From Haloferax sp. Atlit-12N (GTDB lineage: Archaea > Halobacteriota > Halobacteria > Halobacteriales > Haloferacaceae), in contig NZ_PSYW01000006.1 of the NCBI RefSeq assembly GCF_003383095.1, positions 1 through 54,591 on the forward strand: a DNA stretch of 54,591 nucleotides. The letters are read 5' to 3'. Shown piece after piece: positions 48,898-54,591 of the stretch. The position numbers and the translations under genes are program-made. The notes under the pieces are model-generated. The model was not told the origin of the DNA. It did not search any database and saw nothing but the letters and a program-made list of their open reading frames with translations. Positions within the stretch are counted from its first letter, which is position 1; every line of letters starts with the position of its first letter.

Positions 48898-50046
48898 ATG
48901 CGTGACCGGACTCTCCTCGACTGGCGAGTCCCGGAAGCCGAGTGGGAACGGTTCGTCGAACACGTCGAAAACGAGTTCGGCAGTATCGAGGGCTATCTCG
49001 GCCGTGAGGCGGAGGCCGCGATGCGAGAGTATGCGGACACCGACGGCTACGCCGGTGTCGAAGAGCGTGTCGACCGACTCGTCAAGGCGGCAGGTCGCTC
49101 CTCCGATGGCGGCAGCGAAGAAAAAAATTCTCAGTTCAACGGCGTCCCGACGACCCGGGTTACGGTCCGCGTCGACCCTGATGTGAAGGACGACTTCCGC
49201 GCCGCGGCGAAGAAAAGCGACCAGTCGTACGGGGTCACATTCGCCCGCGCGATCCAGACGTACCGCGACGGTGGTCGCGCCGCCCGCCTGGAGCGCCGGC
49301 TCGACCGCGTCCTCGACGACGCCGAGAAGATGCTTGAGCAGGTGGCTGAAGACAGCGACGACGACAGCGTCTCGATGGGGAAGCACCAGCGCTGCGTCAT
49401 CGCGATTTGCAACGAGCTTGGGGAGGAGTTCGTCGACGACGAACTTGAACGCGCCATCCGGAACATCGCGAATGTCCACTCGGAGAAGTCGATTCGCGAC
49501 TACCGCCAAGACGTGATCGAGCGGCTCGACGTCGAACCGCATCCGAACGTCCCGCACCTGTGGGTGCAGCCAGAGAAAGCTGAACGCCTGTGTCCTGGCG
49601 TTCCGAAAGAGTGCCGGCGTCCGGTTGAGCACCTCAGCTCTGACGACCGTGTCAGGCGGCTCAAATTAGCTGCCGGCCGGCGTGCCGCATCGACTGACGC
49701 GGGGAAGATCAGGGTCACCGCCACAGAGATTCGTGAGCAAGTCTTCGACAACGAGACGTCGCGGAAGACGACGCGTGAGCTGATGCGCTCGGCTTCACAG
49801 ACGACCACGGGCGTGGGATTCGATGGCGAGACCTCGCCAGCCGCCCTGCAGGTCAACCTTCGCGTCCTCGGTGAGACAGAGTTCGACCTCTGGGACGACA
49901 TCATCGACTACCGCGACAATACCGACAGCGGGCTCCTCTCTTCGTCGGCGCCGACGACGATGGACGACTTTGTGAGTTCGCCAGACGAGGCCAGTTCGGG
50001 CGGCCAACCGGCGGCTTCAGACGGGGGTGAAGACGGACCATGGTGA
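48898..50046 (+). CDS. Putative RHH-type DNA-binding protein, 382 aa
   Basis: From ATG 48898. The N-terminal part (LLDWRVPEAEWERFVEHVEN and EGYLGREAEAAMREYA) and residues about 90-130 (RVTVRVDPDVKDDFRAAAKK) look like ribbon-helix-helix or Arc-like units. A coiled stretch (RLERRLDRVLDDAEKML) and an acidic C terminus follow. The paired palindromes just upstream suggest autoregulation. A replication-initiation or partition role is possible but not shown. Confidence 0.65.
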   Translation: MRDRTLLDWRVPEAEWERFVEHVENEFGSIEGYLGREAEAAMREYADTDGYAGVEERVDRLVKAAGRSSDGGSEEKNSQFNGVPTTRVTVRVDPDVKDDFRAAAKKSDQSYGVTFARAIQTYRDGGRAARLERRLDRVLDDAEKMLEQVAEDSDDDSVSMGKHQRCVIAICNELGEEFVDDELERAIRNIANVHSEKSIRDYRQDVIERLDVEPHPNVPHLWVQPEKAERLCPGVPKECRRPVEHLSSDDRVRRLKLAAGRRAASTDAGKIRVTATEIREQVFDNETSRKTTRELMRSASQTTTGVGFDGETSPAALQVNLRVLGETEFDLWDDIIDYRDNTDSGLLSSSAPTTMDDFVSSPDEASSGGQPAASDGGEDGPW

Positions 50047-50282
50047 GCGATGAGACCCCAACCGACAGCGACGGCTCCAGCGATGACGAGCTGGTCGACG
50101 ATCTCGGCATCGCCGGCAAGATCGGGACGTACACCCCTCCAGGAGGAGACCCCGAGCCCTGCCGCATCCGGGGTTCGCGTCGCGTCACCACGAACCGCTG
50201 TCGAATGCTCATCCGCGTCGAGGACAACGACCGCATCATCGACACGGATGGAACGCGCGTCCAGGTCAAAGGGGTGCTGTGA
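50040..50282 (+). CDS. Hypothetical 80-aa protein
   Basis: ATG 50040 overlaps the previous stop. Acidic N terminus and a beta-rich C terminus (RMLIRVEDNDRIIDTDGTRV) that resembles a small OB or SH3 unit. Not recognised. Confidence 0.6.
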   Translation: MVSDETPTDSDGSSDDELVDDLGIAGKIGTYTPPGGDPEPCRIRGSRRVTTNRCRMLIRVEDNDRIIDTDGTRVQVKGVL

Positions 50283-50286
50283 GCCG

Positions 50287-50574
50287 ATGCCGACCGAATG
50301 GCAGTCAGCCAACCTCGAAGAGCGACCGTGTTTCCCCGACCTCAAAGCAGACATCGGCGAAGACCCGGCGCGGTTTCTCGCGGAGCCGCTGGAGCCGGAC
50401 GCCGGCGACGGAGCGTCGGGGATGCTCGCCCTCGCTCGCATCCGCGGCCTGGAGACGATCACCAAGGTCCGGGCGTTCCGAGCGGTCGAGCGAGCACTCC
50501 ATGACGGCGAACGGCAGGCGATCAAAGACGCGCTCGACAAGCGCGAACGAGAGTTATCGAACGAGGTTCAATGA
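50287..50574 (+). CDS. Hypothetical 95-aa protein
   Basis: From ATG 50287. The C-terminal half (GMLALARIRGLETITKVRAF and ALDKRERELSNE) is helical and may form a small DNA- or protein-binding bundle. Not recognised. Confidence 0.65.
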   Translation: MPTEWQSANLEERPCFPDLKADIGEDPARFLAEPLEPDAGDGASGMLALARIRGLETITKVRAFRAVERALHDGERQAIKDALDKRERELSNEVQ

Positions 50575-50578
50575 ACGC

Positions 50579-51064
50579 ATGACGGACCTATCCCACCAAG
50601 AGCGCAAGGAACGCATTGCACGAGATGGCGGAGACCCGAACGACACGGTCTGGCGAGCGGGATCACAGGGCGCGTACCACGAAGACCGCGACTGTACCCG
50701 ACTCTCAGCCACGAAATCGAAAGAAGCAACCCGAAAAGAGGCTCAAAAGCGGTTCTGCTACCCGTGTGGGTTCTGTGTCCTCGGAGAATTCAAAGAGGGA
50801 TCGTCAAATCGTTCTCCTCGACGAGAGACAGAACTCACAGTCCCCGACGAGCTGTCGGACTCCGACGTCGCGAGTAAACTCGTGTGGCTTCAACTCGCGA
50901 TCAACGGGGCGCTCTCCACAGCTGAACTAATCGACCAGACAAAGCTTTCGCGAAGCTCCGTTGATCGTGGTGTCAACACGCTTCGTGAGAGGGGGTTAGT
51001 CAATTCGATGCCTGATCCGACCGACGCCCGCCGGCAGCAACACAGACTGGTCAGCCCTCCCTGA
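50579..51064 (+). CDS. Zinc and winged-helix regulator, 161 aa
   Basis: From ATG 50579. The first half contains H..D..C and CYPCGFC, an Ada-like zinc segment (GAYHEDRDCTRLS). The second half is a MarR/TrmB-type winged helix (LAINGALSTAELIDQTKLSRSSVDRGVNTLRERGLV). Predicted transcription factor. Ends just before a promoter region. Confidence 0.75.
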   Translation: MTDLSHQERKERIARDGGDPNDTVWRAGSQGAYHEDRDCTRLSATKSKEATRKEAQKRFCYPCGFCVLGEFKEGSSNRSPRRETELTVPDELSDSDVASKLVWLQLAINGALSTAELIDQTKLSRSSVDRGVNTLRERGLVNSMPDPTDARRQQHRLVSPP

Positions 51065-51170
51065 ATATCCGTCATACTGACGCATATCTATCTCGCTTAA
51101 GGGCGTGCAGTAACGTATAAATATCAAGTAAGGGCACCCGGCCGACTGAGGCGCTTTGCGGGAGGCGCCG
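51065..51170 (+). promoter_or_regulatory. Promoter with operator and conserved leader motif
   Basis: CGTCA-TAC-TGACG (51070-51082) is a small palindrome upstream of a strong TATA (TATAAATA, 51116-51123). GTAAGGGCACCCGGC (51128-51142), identical to part of the hairpin at 41478-41492, lies near the expected transcription start. A GGCGC/GCGCC stem with TTGCGGGA precedes ATG 51171. TTGCGGGA also follows the first copy. Confidence 0.65.
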
Positions 51171-51776
51171 ATGACGGAGTCCGAGCAGCCCTGCGTCTAT
51201 CCTATGAAAGGAACTTGCCAATTCGACCCGAGCAGCGGCGCTGAACTCGGGGAGATACAGTACCTCCCAGACGGAACGACCGGTCGCGAGGTCGTTTCGG
51301 ACCCGTGGGGCGTCCACTGGACGGCAGCGCGTGAGGGCGCGCTCACCCACGGCGAGCATCGTTCGTCGACGACGGCACTCACCAGCTACTTCCGACGCGT
51401 CCAACGCGAGGTCCGCGACGGCACGGAGACAGCGTCGCTCACACGGGCGGCGTCCCTCGCGATCCGGCGGCTCAAGCGAGCGGCCACCGACGAACTCGAC
51501 ACGTTCGTCTGGCTCGCGACGGCCGAGCGCCTTGCTGAAAAAGGCTACTGGAGCGCGTGGATGCTCAACCACCACGTGCCGCGCTGTCCGCACTGCCACT
51601 CGGAGACGAAGTTCCGACCTGGAGTCGGGATGCACGAGGCAGTCTGCGCATCGTCGCCCACCCAGCACGGGGCCGTCGACAAAGCAATCGAAGCACGCGT
51701 TCGGTCACTCCTCGAAGCGGCGTTCGACGACGTCGCATTTGACGAGGATGACCCTGCGCCGCTGGCGCTGTTCTGA
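51171..51776 (+). CDS. Hypothetical 201-aa protein with zinc site
   Basis: From ATG 51171. The middle is helical (TSYFRRVQREVRDGTETASL and following). CPHCHSETKFRPG and a later C-x8-H form a zinc finger near residue 140. Ends with an acidic helix. First gene after the leader element; role unknown. Confidence 0.7.
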   Translation: MTESEQPCVYPMKGTCQFDPSSGAELGEIQYLPDGTTGREVVSDPWGVHWTAAREGALTHGEHRSSTTALTSYFRRVQREVRDGTETASLTRAASLAIRRLKRAATDELDTFVWLATAERLAEKGYWSAWMLNHHVPRCPHCHSETKFRPGVGMHEAVCASSPTQHGAVDKAIEARVRSLLEAAFDDVAFDEDDPAPLALF

Positions 51777-51790
51777 ATTCACGTGCATTC

Positions 51791-52150
51791 ATGGCTGTCG
51801 AGCCTCCTCCAGCCGAGTTTACGGCATACGAGCCGACTCGCCACGTGATTCAGCACGCCAAAGGCCTCTCGAAAGGCCCGAACCGTCACGTCGACGCGGA
51901 CCTCCTACGCGAATGTATCGAATCCGGGGCAGCTCGCAAAGTCAACCGCGGCATGTGGCGCTTCGAGAAAGAGATCGCAGGCGTCGAGTTCGCAGTCGTC
52001 GTCTCGAGCGACTCCAACGAGATCATCACCGCGTTCCCAACCGTCGTCAATCGAGCGGAAGCCGAGCACATCGGCTACTGGGCGGACGATGAACTCGACG
52101 ACCTCGAAGCGGCACAGGAGTATCATGAGCAAAAACCCCGAGAGTACTGA
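51791..52150 (+). CDS. DUF4258-like protein, toxin-like fold possible
   Basis: 119 aa. TRHVIQHAKGLSKGPNRHVD followed by LLRECIESG, FEKEIAGVEFAVVVSS and IITAFP is the order of DUF4258/RelE-like proteins: an N-terminal helix with His, then a beta sheet. Such domains are ribonuclease toxins in some systems. A small RHH-like gene follows at 52421, so a toxin-antitoxin pairing is conceivable but unproven. Confidence 0.5.
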   Translation: MAVEPPPAEFTAYEPTRHVIQHAKGLSKGPNRHVDADLLRECIESGAARKVNRGMWRFEKEIAGVEFAVVVSSDSNEIITAFPTVVNRAEAEHIGYWADDELDDLEAAQEYHEQKPREY

Positions 52151-52424
52151 ATATCAGCTCACCGACGCGGACTTCGACGCGGCCGCCGAAGAGATCTCTC
52201 GCCGCGTCGCCCGCATCGAGGACTCTCCAACCGGCCGCGCGTTCGCGACTGGGATGCTCAAAGCCGCCGTCCTCTTCGAACACCGCCTCCGGAAACGAGG
52301 AGCGGTCGACGAAGACCCATGCACAGACCACGGCGACCGCTGGCCGGACTGCGATGAGTGTGGGTCTGGAGGTGGCGGCCTCTGCCCCGTGTGCAAGAAC
52401 CAAGCGGAGCGACACACGCGATGA
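52125..52424 (+). CDS. Hypothetical 99-aa zinc-site protein
   Basis: From ATG 52125. An N-terminal helix (LTDADFDAAAEEISRRVARI) and C-terminal CDECGSGGGGLCPVC, a tight four-Cys zinc site with a Gly loop. Coupled to both neighbours. Confidence 0.65.
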   Translation: MSKNPESTEYQLTDADFDAAAEEISRRVARIEDSPTGRAFATGMLKAAVLFEHRLRKRGAVDEDPCTDHGDRWPDCDECGSGGGGLCPVCKNQAERHTR

Positions 52425-52705
52425 CCGGGCGCACCAGCCTCACCGTCGACGACGACGTCGGCGAGCGCTTCCGAAGCTTCTGGGACGAAGACAACGAGAC
52501 GGTCACCGAGTTCGTCGACCGCGTCTGCGACGTCCTCGAACGCGTCGACGCCGATGGCCTCCCAGACGACACTGAATTCAACTCGAATTCAGACGAGACA
52601 GACGCGCTCCCCGACAATCTCCTCACAACCGACCACATCGACGACATCGCAAACGCCGCGTCAACCCAGACAACGCGCGATATCGAGTCGCTCTTGCGAC
52701 GGTGA
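52421..52705 (+). CDS. RHH-like small protein, 94 aa
   Basis: From ATG 52421. TSLTVDDDVGERFRSFWDED resembles a ribbon-helix-helix N terminus (strand then FRSF helix). A helical middle and a Thr-rich C terminus with HIDDIANAASTQTT follow. May bind the nearby promoter or pair with the DUF4258-like protein. Confidence 0.55.
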   Translation: MTGRTSLTVDDDVGERFRSFWDEDNETVTEFVDRVCDVLERVDADGLPDDTEFNSNSDETDALPDNLLTTDHIDDIANAASTQTTRDIESLLRR

Positions 52706-52712
52706 ATTCAAA

Positions 52713-52853
52713 ATGGCATTCACGTGTTCTGCGCAGGTAGACGCCGACTGCGTCGGGGATGGGCTCTGGAACGCCGCGTACGAGTCCGATGATGGCCAGC
52801 CCGTCTGCGTCATGTGCGCCCTCGAACTCGGCCTCACAGACCGCGACGTCTAG
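52713..52853 (+). CDS. 46-aa Cys-rich protein
   Basis: From ATG 52713. CSAQVDADC and CVMC supply four Cys ligands for one zinc. Last gene before the late promoter region. Confidence 0.6.
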   Translation: MAFTCSAQVDADCVGDGLWNAAYESDDGQPVCVMCALELGLTDRDV

Positions 52854-52961
52854 CCGTTTCTGACATACACTCTCCCGCTGGCGACGATGTCTCCTCGAGC
52901 TTCGCTGTACCGTATTTAAACTACATACGTTCATCCGACACCATACGACGTTTTCACTTTC
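52854..52961 (+). promoter_or_regulatory. Late promoter for the packaging and structural operon
   Basis: GTATTTAAAC (TATA core TTTAAA at 52915-52920) lies about 45 bp before ATG 52962, after a short gene-free stretch. It opens the longest rightward operon in the genome, so it is the best candidate for the late promoter. Confidence 0.6.
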
Positions 52962-53672
52962 ATGTCCACCCGCGAACGCAGAGTTACACTTGCCCTCAAG
53001 TGGCACCATCTCGACAATCTCTCGCCAGCGGAGATTCGAGACCGCTTCGAGGAAGAGGGAATCGGCGACTACACCAAGTCGACGATCCGCGACTACCTCA
53101 ACGACAAGCCAAAAGAAGCGATCATCGAGCAGATCGAGAAGAAGCACGCCGACGTCCGGCTCCAGTCTGCCGAGCGCTACGAGCGCCTCTACCAGGACGC
53201 GCGTCACGACCTCGAGGAACTCGCCGTCGAGGACGAGCCCGTCCGGCGCGTCGTCCCCAAGATGGACTACGTCGACACCGACCGGGAGTCGCCAATGCCA
53301 TACCCAGCGTGGGAGTTCGTCGAGCCGGGCGACGACGACCGCCCCGAGTGGGCGACCGACCGAGACGTCATCGTCCGCTTCCTCGACGACGAGCGGACAC
53401 ACGTCATGCCAGGGAACCCGTACCCCAAGCGAAGCATCGACGGAACGGCCGCCTACACGACCGAGATGGTCGGTCTCCGCCGTGATCAGCCCGACCTCCA
53501 GAAGCGACAGTCGGCCCGCCGCGAGATGGCCACACGGCAAGACCAGAAAGTCGACGTGCTCGTTGCGGACGAACTCAACATCAACCACGACGGCGAGATC
53601 GAACACGACGTCGGCCTCGACGAAGCGACCCAAGAGATCATCGAGGACCTCGGCGAGGACTTCAAGGCATGA
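52962..53672 (+). CDS. Probable terminase small subunit
   Basis: 236 aa. The N-terminal HTH (NLSPAEIRDRFEEEGIGDYT followed by KSTIRDYLND) is the DNA-recognition type found in small terminases. A helical middle (KHADVRLQSAERYERLYQDA) could oligomerise and an acidic C terminus may contact TerL. It opens the late operon two genes before TerL. The family is too diverse for a firm call by eye. Confidence 0.6.
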   Translation: MSTRERRVTLALKWHHLDNLSPAEIRDRFEEEGIGDYTKSTIRDYLNDKPKEAIIEQIEKKHADVRLQSAERYERLYQDARHDLEELAVEDEPVRRVVPKMDYVDTDRESPMPYPAWEFVEPGDDDRPEWATDRDVIVRFLDDERTHVMPGNPYPKRSIDGTAAYTTEMVGLRRDQPDLQKRQSARREMATRQDQKVDVLVADELNINHDGEIEHDVGLDEATQEIIEDLGEDFKA

Positions 53673-54019
53673 CCGACAACGAGCTGGTCGACGACCACGG
53701 TGCCCAGGTGGACGCCGGCGACCGCGTCCTCGTCGACTTCGACAACACACTCACCGAAGGAGACGTCGCATACTGGGAAGGAGAAAGACCCGACCCGGAC
53801 GACGACGTCGTCGACGCGGTCAACGAGTGCTACTTCGCTGGGTGCACGGTCATCGTCTGGACGGCGCGCCCTTGGAGCGAGGCGGCTCGCCTCGCCGCAC
53901 ACCTCACCGAGTGGGGCGTCCGCTGGCACGGGCTTCGGTGCGACAAAGGCTCGGGAGACGTCTACGTCGACGACAAAGCACTCCGACCGGACACGTTCGC
54001 GGACGCCACCTCCAACTGA
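53669..54019 (+). CDS. HAD-superfamily phosphatase
   Basis: 116 aa. DFDNT (D23, D25, T27) is the HAD nucleophile motif; VIVWTARP is motif II and VYVDDKA is motif IV, with a Lys upstream. Compact HADs of this kind in phages resemble polynucleotide-kinase 3'-phosphatase domains. Overlaps the small terminase stop. DNA end processing during packaging is a possible role, inferred from context. Confidence 0.85.
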   Translation: MTDNELVDDHGAQVDAGDRVLVDFDNTLTEGDVAYWEGERPDPDDDVVDAVNECYFAGCTVIVWTARPWSEAARLAAHLTEWGVRWHGLRCDKGSGDVYVDDKALRPDTFADATSN

Positions 54020-54023
54020 CCCC

Positions 54024-54591
54024 ATGACGCCGCTTGCCTTCCACATCGCCGCTCGCCTCGTCAGCGACGGCTCCGAGACAGCGGCCGACCAGAAGGCACG
54101 GTTCGGGCGCTACGTCAACGAGCAACCGGAGTTCGCACGGTCGCAGTACATGCCCGACCTCGTCCGAGACAACATCGTCGACGTCGTCCGCCTCGAGTTC
54201 GCGCTGTCGCCGCCGGCGACCCCTGACGACCACGACCCTATCCGCAAGCGCGACTACCGGGACTTCTGGCTCGACGCCGTCGGGAGTGAGCCGTGGGACA
54301 TCTACTCAATCGCCGAGGACATGGCCGCCCGATTCGACCTCAACCCCGGCTGGGCGTTCAAGACGGCGCGCCAGCACCTCAACCAGCTCGTCCTTCAGGC
54401 GCGGATGCGCGGCTATCGCGAACAGCCGCTGGCCGGCCGTCGCTTCCGCTGGGGTGGCCCCGAACCCGACCACCCAGCGTGTGAGTGGATCCAACAGCAG
54501 GTCCCGCCCGAGGGCCTCCCATATCACAAACTGGTCGACCTGATGCAAGAGGCCAAACGCCGGTTCGTCAAGGACCCACCGTCGTCGACGC
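54024..54591 (+). CDS. Probable Mu-F/SPP1-gp7-like head morphogenesis protein, N-terminal part
   Basis: Starts at ATG 54024, five bases after the HAD stop, and runs off the right end; it continues at base 1 and stops at 174. The N-terminal 150 residues are helical (RDFWLDAVGSEPWDIYSIAE, WAFKTARQHLNQLVLQARMR) as expected for a head morphogenesis protein. The C-terminal Cys/His motif is described under the left part. Confidence 0.5.
   Translation, partial: MTPLAFHIAARLVSDGSETAADQKARFGRYVNEQPEFARSQYMPDLVRDNIVDVVRLEFALSPPATPDDHDPIRKRDYRDFWLDAVGSEPWDIYSIAEDMAARFDLNPGWAFKTARQHLNQLVLQARMRGYREQPLAGRRFRWGGPEPDHPACEWIQQQVPPEGLPYHKLVDLMQEAKRRFVKDPPSST
54465..54591. repeat. Terminal direct overlap, right copy
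   Basis: Exact copy of bases 1-127. Removing one copy gives a 54,464-bp circle with continuous reading frames. Confidence 0.95.

Overview
The window looks like the complete genome of a tailed virus (siphovirus-like caudovirus) of an extremely halophilic archaeon. The evidence is high GC, strongly acidic predicted proteins, heavy use of GAC/CTC/GTC codons, TATA-type promoters, a phiH1-type repressor, and a standard terminase-portal-protease-capsid-tail gene order. Bases 1-127 repeat exactly at 54465-54591, so the molecule is circular or circularly permuted, with a unique length of about 54,464 bp. A length of exactly 127 suggests an assembler k-mer overlap rather than a biological terminal repeat. 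One gene runs across the junction (54024 to 174).

Structural module, rightward, 52962 through the junction to about 25349: probable small terminase, a HAD phosphatase, a probable head-morphogenesis protein, large terminase, portal, prohead protease, scaffold and HK97-fold capsid. These are followed by connector and neck proteins, the tail tube, tail assembly chaperones G and GT joined by a canonical -1 slip site (GGGAAAT at 12046), a short tape measure, tail tip proteins, a 1300-aa tail hub/fibre, a Tat-type lipoprotein and a beta-helix tailspike. After these comes a lower-GC cassette with a small membrane protein and a 606-aa polytopic, GT-C-glycosyltransferase-like protein, then two small membrane proteins that could be holins.

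Leftward early module, 38528 down to 25577: about 28 tightly overlapping genes. Recognisable ones are a winged-helix regulator, a divergent PCNA-like clamp, a HerA/FtsK-like ATPase with coiled coil and winged helix, a P-loop nucleotide kinase, a DUF1643 protein, an NPPY-type DNA methyltransferase with a C-terminal PIP-like peptide, ParA with a small acidic partner, and a 586-aa zinc-finger/HTH protein behind a perfect 15-bp inverted repeat. Most of the others are tiny zinc-ribbon proteins.

Rightward accessory and early genes, 38710-40968 and 41574-51064: a SWIM zinc finger protein, a PadR-like regulator, a 627-aa multi-module protein with repeated TDGG motifs, many small proteins, a frameshifted gene and a putative RHH-like DNA-binding protein behind nested inverted repeats. 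A leftward phiH1-type repressor (40977-41264) with TTGGGTAA/TTACCCAA operators lies between the blocks and looks like the lysogeny switch.

There is no integrase, DNA polymerase, primase, tRNA or CRISPR array that I can recognise. ParA, its partner and a phiH1-type repressor together suggest a virus that can persist as a plasmid-like provirus and relies on host replication, with its own clamp and methyltransferase.
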